A stretch of DNA of 64,000 bases from Streptomyces sp. WAC 01529 (GTDB lineage Bacteria; Actinomycetota; Actinomycetes; Streptomycetales; Streptomycetaceae), in contig NZ_CP029617.1 in the NCBI RefSeq assembly GCF_003945545.1, forward strand, positions 1 through 64,000, in the 5' to 3' direction. Position numbers and translations under genes: made by a program. Positions 35,722 through 44,457 of this stretch are shown here, piece after piece. Numbering within the stretch: position 1 is the first letter of the stretch; the number at the start of each line of letters is the position of its first letter. The notes beneath the pieces are model-generated. The model saw only the letters and a list, made by a program, of their open reading frames with translations, made no database searches and had not been told where the DNA came from.

Positions 35722-37790
35722 GCGCCGGGCTGGAGCAGCTGATCCCCTCGGCGTCCTACCTGGAAGAGGCCTTCCTGCACTGGGTGCTCACTCCGGCCGC
35801 GCAGCGGGGCATCGTGGCGCATGTGCGCAGCCAGCATCCGGTGACGGTCAACGAGCGCACCTACCGGCTGGACTATCTGATCGCGGGCGAGTCACTGCAC
35901 CTGGCCGTGGAGTTGGACGGGTTCACCTTCCACAGTGACCGTGCCGCCTTCACCTACGACCGGCTACGGCAGAACGACCTGGCGGCCACGGGGCTGACGG
36001 TGCTGCGGTTTTCCTATGACGCAGTTCGCCTGGATACCGCACGCTGCGTCGCCCAGCTGCAGGCGATGATGCGCCAGGATGCCGTGCTCTCGCCTCTGGT
36101 GATCGCCGCGCCGCGCGTCGAGATCCCGGATATGGTGGGCGATCCCCTGCGGGCGGCCGACCCCCCTCGAAGCACCCGGTCACCAGCCGATGAGACCTAC
36201 TTCGCCGGTGCGCGCGCTCAGGTGGCCCGGGAGCCGCTGCGAGCCTGCCAGGACGAGGCCCTGGCCGCGCTGGCCAACTACTACGCCTCCGGTGGCCAGC
36301 ATGCAGCCACGGTGATGGCGGTCGGGGCCGGCAAGACCGCGCTGGGAGTGGCGGCCGCGTTGTCGTTCACCAGGCGGCGGGCGCTGGTGGTGACGCCGGG
36401 CTCGGTCATCCGCGGCACCTTCGCCAAGGCCCTCGACCCGGGGGTGCCGGGCAACGTCCTGTACGGGCTGGCGGGCGGCCCGCTGCTGCCGGGTGCGCGG
36501 CCGCCAGCCACGCTGGTCCTGGACGCGGACGACGAGCAAATCAGCCGGGTGAGCCGGCAGCGGCTGCTGGCCGCGGACGTGCTGGTCACGAACTTTCACG
36601 CACTGGGCACCGGCGACAAGGACGGCGACCTGCTGGCCAAGCTGGAGCCGGAGGATGTCGACTTCATCGTCGTCGACGAGGCTCACATCGCGGCCAGCGC
36701 CTCCTACCAGCGGCTGTTCGCCCACTTCCGGGGTGCGCGCACGCTGTTGATGTCGGCGTGCTTCCAGCGTTTGGACGGCAAGCCGATCGACGCAGACGTG
36801 GTCTACCGCTACAGGCTGGTGGACTCCGTCGCGGATGGCTCGGCGAAGAACCTGCGTGTGCATCGGTTCGCCCCGGATGCGGCAGCGACAGTGTACGAGG
36901 CGGTGTGGCCTGACGGGCGGCGCGAGCAGATCGTGGGCCGCGAGGCACTGTTGGCCGCGTTGGGAGACGAGCGGAAGATGGCCCGCATCACTGCGCAGTC
37001 CGATGCCTCGATCCGGCAGGTGATGATGGTGACGCGGGCCTGTCTGGATGCGCAGGCCAAGCTACTGGCCCCGGTCAAGCCCAGGGCGCTGTTCGCGGCG
37101 ATTGGTGAGGCCCACGCTCAGCAAATCGCCCGCATCGCCGACGAGCACGGCATTCCCTGCGCCACGCTGCACCACAGCATGTCGGCTTCGGCGATCAAAG
37201 CCGTCCGGCGGCGCTTCGAGTCGGACGCGGGTGATCTGCAGGGCATCGTGCAACTGCGGATGCTCGGCCAGGGCTACGACTTCCCGCCCATCACCGTCGT
37301 CGTGCCCGTGCGTCCCTACGGCAGCTTCGGCGAGTTCTACCAGTTCGTCGGGCGCGGTGTGCGGGTGCTGCGGCATCCCGGTCTGGCAGCCGATCAGCAG
37401 TACCTGGATGTGGTCTGCCATGCCGAACTCGGCCTCGAGGAGCATCTGGAGGCCATGTGCGAGGACAACGACATGGATCCCGCGCTGCTGCTCGACGTCC
37501 CCCTGATCGATGTCGACACGCTGGAGGCCGGCGTCGCGGACGCCAACAGTGGTGAAGAAGGGGCATCTGACAGTGCGTTCCCCGGCGGGGTCGACGCGTT
37601 CGTGCTGTACGAGCAGGGGCGCATCGAGCAGCGGGTGGTGCATGACCTGGACCGGGTGGAGGCCCGGAGGGCGGAGCGGGAGATGCAGCTGATGGCCCAA
37701 CGCTACGCCGTCTACGCGCAAAACACCGCGTCTCCGATGCCGTTTGAGCAGTTCGTCGAGTACATGCGGAGGCTGACCGGTGGCCACTGA
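35718..37790 (+). CDS. Vsr/DUF559-like nuclease fused to SF2 helicase
   Basis: This 690-aa protein has a nuclease head at about 38-115. YRLDYLIAGESLHLAVELDG gives D and E-x-D on neighbouring strands. FTFHSDRAAFTYDRLRQNDL and GLTVLRFSYDAVR follow; this is the Vsr/DUF559 pattern. The rest is an SF2 helicase with MAVGAGKTALG (Walker A, about 207), IVVDEAH (about 319), LLMSACF (motif III), LRMLGQGYDFP (motif V) and QFVGRGVRVLRHPG (motif VI). A charged C-terminal helix follows. It is the central gene of a three-gene operon: 4-bp overlap upstream, 11-bp overlap downstream. The layout is like restriction or end-resection factors; no methylase is nearby, so self/non-self discrimination must come from another component. 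Confidence 0.85.
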   Translation: MSAGLEQLIPSASYLEEAFLHWVLTPAAQRGIVAHVRSQHPVTVNERTYRLDYLIAGESLHLAVELDGFTFHSDRAAFTYDRLRQNDLAATGLTVLRFSYDAVRLDTARCVAQLQAMMRQDAVLSPLVIAAPRVEIPDMVGDPLRAADPPRSTRSPADETYFAGARAQVAREPLRACQDEALAALANYYASGGQHAATVMAVGAGKTALGVAAALSFTRRRALVVTPGSVIRGTFAKALDPGVPGNVLYGLAGGPLLPGARPPATLVLDADDEQISRVSRQRLLAADVLVTNFHALGTGDKDGDLLAKLEPEDVDFIVVDEAHIAASASYQRLFAHFRGARTLLMSACFQRLDGKPIDADVVYRYRLVDSVADGSAKNLRVHRFAPDAAATVYEAVWPDGRREQIVGREALLAALGDERKMARITAQSDASIRQVMMVTRACLDAQAKLLAPVKPRALFAAIGEAHAQQIARIADEHGIPCATLHHSMSASAIKAVRRRFESDAGDLQGIVQLRMLGQGYDFPPITVVVPVRPYGSFGEFYQFVGRGVRVLRHPGLAADQQYLDVVCHAELGLEEHLEAMCEDNDMDPALLLDVPLIDVDTLEAGVADANSGEEGASDSAFPGGVDAFVLYEQGRIEQRVVHDLDRVEARRAEREMQLMAQRYAVYAQNTASPMPFEQFVEYMRRLTGGH

Positions 37791-40515
37791 CCCATCGCGC
37801 TGGTGGCAGCCTGCCCTCGACGCACGCCCCGCGGACCGGCTTGCCCTGGAGGCGGCTGCCGGTCGGCAGCAGCGGTTCGCTCAGCTCGACGCCCTCGCGG
37901 CACGGCTGCTGGCCACGGCACTCGCCGGCCGGCGGGTGGCCTCGGTGGTCAGGGGTACAGGGCCCGAGGCCGTGGACAGCGTCAAGGTGTTGAGACTCAC
38001 CGCCCGGCAGAAGTCGTGGTGTGCTGAGGCGTTCGGCGTTCAGGAGCAGCAGCGGCGCGGTGCCTGGTACCTGCCGCAGAAGATGTCGCTGAAAGCCGGG
38101 GCGGTGAACCTGCCGCACCTGGTACGCGAACGGCCCGCCCACGCCATGACGTTGGCCGCGGACGACTCGGCCGGCATCAGCCTGGTGGACGGCTCGGCCG
38201 ACGCGGTGTTGCTGTGGTCGGTACTGGTGCCGTTGTTCGACACACTGACCGAGCCGATCCGGGTGCGGGCTGCGGGCCCGGCAAAGACCATCGACGACCA
38301 GCGACGGCTGTGGTCCGGCATCGAGGAACGCTACCGCCTGCTCGGTGTTGCCGACGAGGCGCTGGAAGCCTTCCGCTTCGGCGGCGGCTGGCACCGGTTG
38401 GACCGGCCCGGGCAGCAGCGCGCCCGCCTGCGTCTCCTGGACGCGCTCACCGCCGTCGATCCGCTGCAACTGGTCACGCGTCATCGCAGCCTGTGCATGC
38501 AGGCCCTGATGGCCGGCTTCGCGAAGAAGGCCGCCAAGACCGGGACCGCCCTGGCGCGCCGGGTCCTGACGCGCCCCCTGCAGCCGGTCGCCTCCGGCTA
38601 CTTCGCCGGCGACTGGCTGGCCGTACTGGACTACCTTCAGGCGCCGCCGCACCCGGACGAGGAGGTCATCACCGCGCTGCCCGAGCCGCGCCTGTACGTG
38701 GGGATGTCCGCCCAGGCGGCCGGCATGGCGGCCGAGGCGGGCATCCCGGAGGAAGAAATCCATGCCATGCTCGCGGCCTTCCTCGGCGGCCCGACCTCCC
38801 TCTCCCCCGTCGAGGAACGCGTAGCGGCCCTGCGCGAGTGGTGGACGGCCTTCGACCATGCGCACGCCGTCCAACGGTCCGGCATGCGGTCGCTGTGGGG
38901 ACTCGTCGATGACGGCATCATGGGCTTCGGGCCAGACGAGCACGGCTTCACCCAGCAGCTGTACCGGCAGGTGCTGCCCGCCTCGGTCAACGAGCGGGTG
39001 GACCGGCTGTGGCAGTCGGTGACCTTGCAGCGGCACGCCAGGAGCATTGTCAGCAACCCGCAACCCCACCAGCTGATGGCCGAAACCCTCGGCCCGGCCC
39101 TGGAGTTTTGGCACGGCGTCGCGCTCACCGCCTGGTTCGTGTGCGAAGGCCCCTACTCCCGCGCCCCTCTGTCCGGTGTGGCCGACTACTACAGCCGCCC
39201 CCTCACCGCGCTGCGAGATGCCGGCTGCCCTGTCCCGGCGAGCCTGTTCGAGGAACTGCGCACTGCTGAACGGCATTTGGGGCCGGAAGAGTCGATTGTC
39301 AGGGACCGCAGGGAGCTCCCGGTGGACACGGCCGCCGGCTCGTTCAGCCTGACCATGAGCTATAGCAGCGGCAGCCGCCGGGAAGGTTTCGAGCGGGTCC
39401 GCGATATCGTGACCCGCCATCGCCGTGCCTGGGCCGATCAGTATCTCGGCACCTACCTTGAGCAGCGCTGGCGCACCGCGCTGGAAGACGTCGCCCGCGC
39501 CCATCACCGGCACGTGGCCTCCAAGGGGCGGCCGCCCACCCTGATCCAGTTCGCCCAGTTCGCCACCACCGCGGCCGACCAGTGGACCGGCGGCGACCTC
39601 GGCGCCCTGTACACCGCGATCGGCGAGCCCGCCCCCGCCCATCAGGAGCGCCCGGCCCGACTCCTGCCGGAGGGCGACGGCCATGACTTCGCCCGCCGCG
39701 TCTACGCCGCGCTCGGCGGCATCACCGTCGACGACGACCTGCACGCGAACCAGCCCGAAGAAGCCCGACGGCAATGGCAACTCAGCCGTCTGGCCGTCGA
39801 AAGCCTGCGCTACGTACAGCTCCACGAAGCCCTCGGACAGCCCCCCACGTTCAAACAGTTCGGCTCCGCACGGCTGGCCCTGGCCTGGCCCGGAGGAGAA
39901 GCCGAAGGCTGGCCCATCTTCCAGCACACCCTCGCCGCGCTGACCGACACCGCTCTGCCCGCGAGTGCGCCCGCCGCGGAGGCAGCCGAGGACGCTCCCG
40001 GTCCGCCGGAAAGCAGCAAGCACCTGCTGGCCAAGGGGGCCAACGCCCCTCTTCACACCGAATCTGTAGTGGTACGTCTCATCACCACCGGCGCGCCAAT
40101 CGATGTCTGTGCTGTTCTCCTCACCAGCCACGGCAAGGTACGCAGCGACGCCGACCTTGTCTTCTACAACCATCCGCACCACGACGGAGTCCGCACCAGC
40201 GGCGACACGGTCACCGCGGATCTGTCCCGCGTTCCCGATGACGTCCACACCGTGGCCGTCATCGTCAGCATCGACCTCGAAGCACAGCCCACGGCCGTCT
40301 TCGACCAGCACTCCACATGGCGTGCGGAGACCACCCAGCCCTCGGGCACCACTCTGTCCTTCGAGCCGGCACCCTTCACTTCGGGCGAGACCGTCTCCAT
40401 CGTCGTGGAGGTCTATCGGCACGCAGCGGGCTGGAAAGTACGTGCCGTCGGTCAGGGCTACAACACGGGACTCGCCGGCCTGGCCGCGGACTACGGCATC
40501 AACGTCGAACCCTGA
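37780..40515 (+). CDS. Large unknown protein with C-terminal TerD domain
   Basis: This 911-aa protein starts at a GTG with GGAGG 7 nt upstream, inside the helicase gene. Residues 1-755 are mainly helical with no motif I know; the segment around 440-500 (LEFWHGVALTAWFVCEGPYS) could be a substrate or partner pocket. From about 760 to the end it is TerD: GAPIDVCAVLLTSHGKVRSD, ADLVFYNHPHHDGVR, SGDTVTADLSRVPDD, then YRHAAGWKVRAVGQGYNTG and ADYGI. TerD domains bind calcium and belong to tellurite/phage-resistance networks linked to DNA processing (family knowledge). Here TerD is attached to a large protein cotranslated with a nuclease-helicase, suggesting a sensor or membrane/stress link for a DNA-targeting system. 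Confidence 0.83.
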   Translation: MATDPSRWWQPALDARPADRLALEAAAGRQQRFAQLDALAARLLATALAGRRVASVVRGTGPEAVDSVKVLRLTARQKSWCAEAFGVQEQQRRGAWYLPQKMSLKAGAVNLPHLVRERPAHAMTLAADDSAGISLVDGSADAVLLWSVLVPLFDTLTEPIRVRAAGPAKTIDDQRRLWSGIEERYRLLGVADEALEAFRFGGGWHRLDRPGQQRARLRLLDALTAVDPLQLVTRHRSLCMQALMAGFAKKAAKTGTALARRVLTRPLQPVASGYFAGDWLAVLDYLQAPPHPDEEVITALPEPRLYVGMSAQAAGMAAEAGIPEEEIHAMLAAFLGGPTSLSPVEERVAALREWWTAFDHAHAVQRSGMRSLWGLVDDGIMGFGPDEHGFTQQLYRQVLPASVNERVDRLWQSVTLQRHARSIVSNPQPHQLMAETLGPALEFWHGVALTAWFVCEGPYSRAPLSGVADYYSRPLTALRDAGCPVPASLFEELRTAERHLGPEESIVRDRRELPVDTAAGSFSLTMSYSSGSRREGFERVRDIVTRHRRAWADQYLGTYLEQRWRTALEDVARAHHRHVASKGRPPTLIQFAQFATTAADQWTGGDLGALYTAIGEPAPAHQERPARLLPEGDGHDFARRVYAALGGITVDDDLHANQPEEARRQWQLSRLAVESLRYVQLHEALGQPPTFKQFGSARLALAWPGGEAEGWPIFQHTLAALTDTALPASAPAAEAAEDAPGPPESSKHLLAKGANAPLHTESVVVRLITTGAPIDVCAVLLTSHGKVRSDADLVFYNHPHHDGVRTSGDTVTADLSRVPDDVHTVAVIVSIDLEAQPTAVFDQHSTWRAETTQPSGTTLSFEPAPFTSGETVSIVVEVYRHAAGWKVRAVGQGYNTGLAGLAADYGINVEP

Positions 40516-40537
40516 CGGCGATGTCAGTGCCTGTCGC

Positions 40538-40550
40538 TAGGGTCGATTCT
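40538..40550 (+). promoter_or_regulatory. Leaderless-type promoter, twin of the one at 31260
   Basis: TAGGGT at 40538-40543, a 7-nt spacer and GTG at 40551 reproduce the 31260 promoter almost exactly. The frame from 40551 has no family content beyond the first codons and runs to 40985 across the next gene. It may start a short leader peptide or be a leftover 5' end. The following gene begins at 40777. Confidence 0.45.
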
Positions 40551-40776
40551 GTGATCAGTGACGAGGAACCAAACCCGCCGACCGGCAAGGAGGCACGGCG
40601 GAAGGCAGTCCGTCGCTCGTCTCCTGCCCACAAGTGCGATCGCGACCGAAAGCCACGTTGTCCGTCGGGTACTGCTGGAACTGCTGTGATCGCAGGAACC
40701 GTCTTTCATCCCGTGCCCATTGGCTGGCGGAGTGCGGGAGTTGCAAGAGGTGGCGCACGGCAAGAGAGGGATGGAC

Positions 40777-41127
40777 ATGTCGCATGGGCGGAGGGTCATG
40801 GTGACGCTTGCTGCTGTGGCCGTGATCGTCTCAACTCCCGTTTTCTGGCTGCTGGATGGGCCGGATACCGGGCAGTTGGTGGGGGCTTCGGTCCAGGGCG
40901 CCACCGGGGTGTGCGGCCTGTTGTGGGCCTGGATCCAGCCAGCTACTCGGGCGCGCGACACCGTCACGCGGACAGGACGGGCTGAAGCGTACGGCGGAGG
41001 AGAGGCCCACACCGGCATTCGCCGTCGTCATGGAGGCAGCGGAGTGGGTGGTGTGGAGCAGAGCGGGGATGCAATCGCCCGCGGACAGGGAAGCCGGGCC
41101 GGCACCGGCATCGACTACACCGGCTGA
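40777..41127 (+). CDS. Small single-pass membrane protein paired with NB-ARC gene
   Basis: This 116-aa protein has ATG 40777 with GAGAGGG 6 nt upstream; ATG 40771 and 40798 are alternatives. Residues 5-30 form one hydrophobic helix (VMVTLAAVAVIVSTPVFWLL), and a second weaker one follows near 45 (GVCGLLWAWI). The C-terminal part repeats a pattern T-G-x-A-x-x-G-G-x-A-x-T-G-I (EAYGGGEAHTGIRR, SGDAIARGQGSRAGTGIDYT). The next gene's N-terminus holds the same SGDA-type repeats, so the two proteins probably interact or derive from each other. The gap to the next gene is 39 bp, consistent with one operon. Confidence 0.7.
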   Translation: MSHGRRVMVTLAAVAVIVSTPVFWLLDGPDTGQLVGASVQGATGVCGLLWAWIQPATRARDTVTRTGRAEAYGGGEAHTGIRRRHGGSGVGGVEQSGDAIARGQGSRAGTGIDYTG

Positions 41128-41166
41128 GGCAGGCTGCACGCGGCCGGGTGAATGGTGGGAGGGCCG

Positions 41167-43287
41167 ATGAGACGGTTCTGGGTGAGGCGCCCGCCCCGTG
41201 CCCAGGCCGGCACCGAGCAAACGGCGCCGCCCGTCAGTGTCAGCGACAGCGGTGATGCCGTTGCCACGGGTGGTGGCGATGCGCTGAGCGGCTCCCGCGG
41301 CCCGAGCCCCCAGACGGATGGCGGGGCCGTGCGGGTGGAACGGTCAGGCGATGCGATCGCCTCGGCAGCCCATGCGGTGGCCATCAGCGGCCATGTCAGC
41401 CAGGTACTGGTCTCCGCTCCCCCGCCGCGCCAACCGTTGCACTGGCCCGTCCGCCTGGGCTCGGTACCGGTGCTCGCGTCTGCGTTCCAGGACCGGTCCG
41501 CGGTACGCGATCGGATCGATCAGGCCAGGGCCGGCCATACCACGGTGGTGCTGGCCCAGGTCCTGTCCGGCGGCGGAGGCGTGGGCAAGACCCAACTCGC
41601 TGCTGCCTATGCCCACCAAGCCCTGGAGGACGGCATCGACCTGGTGGTGTGGGTCGACGCCAGTGACATCGAGCAGGTCATCGCACGTTACGCGCACGCC
41701 GCACACGTCGTGGAGGCTGCGGAACACCTTCTGGGCAAGAGCGCTGAGTCCGACGCCGGACTGTTCCTTCAGTGGCTGGCGACCACCCGGCGTCCATGGC
41801 TGCTCATCCTTGACGACCTCACCGATCCAGAGGCAATGCAGAAGTGGTGGCCGCCGTCGTCCGCTTTCGGCTGCGGCCGCATCGTGGCGACGACCCGCCG
41901 CCACGACGCGGTGCTGTCAGGCGGCGGCCGAGCCGTGGTGGACATCGACACCTACAGTGCAGAAGAGGCCGAGGCCTATCTGCACGAGCGGCTCGACTCG
42001 GCGCATGCCGCCCATCTTATGGACTCTCAGGCCGGTGAACTGGCTGCGGCGCTAGGCTACCTGCCGCTGGCTCTGTCACACGCGGCCGCCTACATGGTCA
42101 ACGAAGACGTCCCGTGTGCAGACTATCTGCACCGCTTCAACGACAGCACGGCCCGCCTGGACGACCTGCTGCCGCGCGCGGCAGACACCGAGGGCTATGG
42201 GCGCCAGGTCGCCGCGGCCCTCCTGCTCTCGTTGGATGTCGCACAAGCGAGCGAGCCCGTAGGCCTGGCTGTTCCGGTCATGCGTCTGGCCGCCGTTCTG
42301 GATCCAGCCGGACACCCTCGTTCCCTGTGGGCCAGCGACGCCGTCACCCGTTACCTCAACACCCGACGCACCCCACTACTCAACGGTGTTACCGCCGCCG
42401 TTGATCCCGACCAGGTGCGGGCCGCCCTGCGACTACTGCACCGCTACGGCCTGCTCACCGACCACGCTCAGGCCGGTTCCCGCGCGGTGCGGCTGCACGC
42501 CCTGACCGCGCGAGCCGTACGCGAGTGCACTCCCGATGCCACAGTGCCAGCGGTCGTGAAAACCGCCGTCGACTCATTGAGAGAACTATGCGACGAGGCC
42601 TCCTGGTTCGACCGTGAGACGACAGCCGTACTCCGCACCAACATCGACAGCGTCGATGCATGCGCCGGGGACCTGCTGTGGACGGTCGAAGGCCACTACC
42701 TCCTGCGCTGGACTCTGCGCAGTCTGATCAGTGCCGGCCTCGCCACCGCAGCAGTTCCCTATGGGCAGCGGCTGACCGGCCTCAGTGAACAACTGTTGGG
42801 CCGCACTCACCCCATGACCCTCATCACTCGACGCGATCTCGCATGGGCCTCCTTCCTCGCTCGCCGTCACAAGGACGCCTTCACGCTCCTGCAGGAGGAC
42901 TTTCCCCACCAGGACGCGCGGCTGGCCCGTGAACGACAGGGACCCTCTCCAGCTGCCAATGGGCGTGTCCATGCCGTTGCACTACTGGAGGACACCGCTG
43001 CTGTCCGTGCGCGGCTGTTGGGTCCCGAAGACCCCGCAACCCTGGAATGCCACGTCAATCTCGCCGTCCTGTACTGGTCGCGAGGCGACAGGTCGACGGC
43101 CACTGCCCTGCTGGAGCAATCCCTCGTCGGCTGCCAGGTGACCTTCGGTGCCCACCATCCGTACACCACCTCGGTGAACGACCGGCTGTCCCTCTGGCGA
43201 GAGCAGCACAAGCGGCACTGGTGGAACCGTACGAGCAGCCGGCTGCATCTGATCCGACCAGCGAGGACTGGCGACTCAGTGACGTGA
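41167..43287 (+). CDS. NB-ARC (STAND) ATPase with TPR-like C-terminus
   Basis: This 706-aa protein has an ATG with GGGAGGG just upstream. Residues 20-85 carry SGDA repeats (VSDSGDAVATGGGDAL, VERSGDAIAS). The NB-ARC core has SGGGGVGKTQL (Walker A, about 139), PWLLILDDL (Walker B, about 214), RIVATTRR (sensor/RNBS-B) and GYLPLALSHAAAY (GLPLA motif). A winged-helix-like part lies at about 400-460. The last 200 residues look like TPRs (HVNLAVLYWSRGDRSTATAL). STAND ATPases sense a ligand and oligomerise; many act in phage defence. The N-terminal repeats are not a known effector, so output may go through the membrane partner encoded just upstream. Confidence 0.85.
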   Translation: MRRFWVRRPPRAQAGTEQTAPPVSVSDSGDAVATGGGDALSGSRGPSPQTDGGAVRVERSGDAIASAAHAVAISGHVSQVLVSAPPPRQPLHWPVRLGSVPVLASAFQDRSAVRDRIDQARAGHTTVVLAQVLSGGGGVGKTQLAAAYAHQALEDGIDLVVWVDASDIEQVIARYAHAAHVVEAAEHLLGKSAESDAGLFLQWLATTRRPWLLILDDLTDPEAMQKWWPPSSAFGCGRIVATTRRHDAVLSGGGRAVVDIDTYSAEEAEAYLHERLDSAHAAHLMDSQAGELAAALGYLPLALSHAAAYMVNEDVPCADYLHRFNDSTARLDDLLPRAADTEGYGRQVAAALLLSLDVAQASEPVGLAVPVMRLAAVLDPAGHPRSLWASDAVTRYLNTRRTPLLNGVTAAVDPDQVRAALRLLHRYGLLTDHAQAGSRAVRLHALTARAVRECTPDATVPAVVKTAVDSLRELCDEASWFDRETTAVLRTNIDSVDACAGDLLWTVEGHYLLRWTLRSLISAGLATAAVPYGQRLTGLSEQLLGRTHPMTLITRRDLAWASFLARRHKDAFTLLQEDFPHQDARLARERQGPSPAANGRVHAVALLEDTAAVRARLLGPEDPATLECHVNLAVLYWSRGDRSTATALLEQSLVGCQVTFGAHHPYTTSVNDRLSLWREQHKRHWWNRTSSRLHLIRPARTGDSVT

Positions 43288-43572
43288 CAGGCCCCGGCGA
43301 GCAGGAACAGATGGTCGACGCCAGACCCCAGGACTCCTCGACGTGCGGGCGCTGTAAGGCACAAGTCCCCCACTCAGCGCTCAACTGAGCCCCGAAGCCT
43401 GGCCCACGACTGCTCCGGCAACAGCGCATCCCTATAGAGGTTCTCAAGGATGTCAGGGAATCTCAGACAGATCGAGGGACCGCACCTCAGACGCTGCAAC
43501 ACTCCAGGCCACACATACACGTTTCGTTAGATGTGCAGCTCATCAAGCATCATCCAAGAAGCAAGATCAATC

Positions 43573-44360
43573 TCATGCCCAGACAGGGACCAGAGCCGAG
43601 AGAACAGCAGAGGATCTCACGCGCCCCTGACAAGACGAGAACCCACACTGGTAGCGGTAGGAGCGATAGCGGGTAGACCACAGTCCTTTCCAGACCGTGT
43701 AGGGGGCCATGGCGTCCACCCACCTGCGCGGTCGCGACGTCGCCCAAGCGGAGCGGGCTGGCTGAGGCAGGCGGTGGATTTCGCGTTCCAAGACTGCTCG
43801 GTCGAAGGCCGCGTTGTAGGCCAGGCAGGAGCGGGCCGCTAGGAGGTGGGCGAGGTCGGGTAAAAAGGCCTTGAAGGTGGGTGCGGCGAAGAGTTGGTTC
43901 GGTGCGAGGCCGTGGAGGGCTGTGGCCTGGGGCGTGATGTCGGCGAGCGGGTTGACGAGTTCGTCGAAGAGGGCGTTGCCGTCCCGGTCGGTGACGCCGA
44001 TCTGTACGGCCCAGGCCGTGTCGAGCCCGGTGGTCTGCACGTCGAGGACACGCAGGTGCGGGTCGCTCAGGATGCCGTGAGCCCACCGGCGGACATGTTC
44101 TCGGTCGGCTGCCCAGCCTTCGGGGCGGCGCAGGGCGCGCAGGGCATCGTCGAGGCTGGGGTGGCGCTCGTTCAGAGACTGGACGTGCCACCGTCCGTCG
44201 AGGTCGAACCGACTGTGGACGGTGCCCAGGTACCGAGTTTCTTCGTAGGCGGCCCAAGTCGGCCGGTCAGTGTCGCTGGGGCGTACGAGTTGTACGGATG
44301 TGCCCCGTCGACCTGGTAATCGAGCCAGTGATCCCATTCCGTCACGTCGTCCGGGTCCAC
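43573..44360 (-). pseudogene. DEDDh 3'-5' exonuclease, frameshifted and altered at the 3' end
   Basis: Two frames must be joined. GTG 44360 begins DPDDVTEWDHWLDYQVDG, then one lost G in a G-run near 44300 shifts to SVQLVRPSDTDRPTWAAYEE. The exonuclease core follows: VLDVQTTGLDTAWAVQIGVT, HGLAPNQLFAAPTF, LAYNAAFDRAVLERE. Exo motif I reads D-V-Q rather than the usual D-x-E, as I recall for related Streptomyces proteins, so the first acidic pair is incomplete. After WSTRYRSYRYQ the expected end is replaced by unrelated residues and a Cys-containing tail, suggesting a rearrangement near 43650. The intact frame alone would begin at ATG 44337. It stands alone between the NB-ARC gene and the PIWI-RE operon. 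Confidence 0.7.
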
Positions 44361-44457
44361 GGTGACCGTACTGCCTTCCTCCTGTGTGAGGCGTCGCTAC
44401 GGGAGTCGCTGCCCAGCGGTTCGGTCGAACCGCTGGGGCTTTGCGTTGCGTCGTGGC

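Noticed and set aside
37291..40422. Long minus-strand frame (over 1000 codons) opposite the helicase and TerD genes
   Set aside because: It is an antisense shadow of GC-rich coding sequence; the plus-strand frames carry clear domains and the minus frame reads as low-complexity Gly/Arg/Gln without motifs.
40551..40985. Protein-coding gene from the GTG after the second TAGGGT promoter
   Set aside because: After about 30 codons it reads as Arg/Gly shadow sequence and overlaps the membrane protein gene for more than 200 nt; only the promoter itself is convincing.
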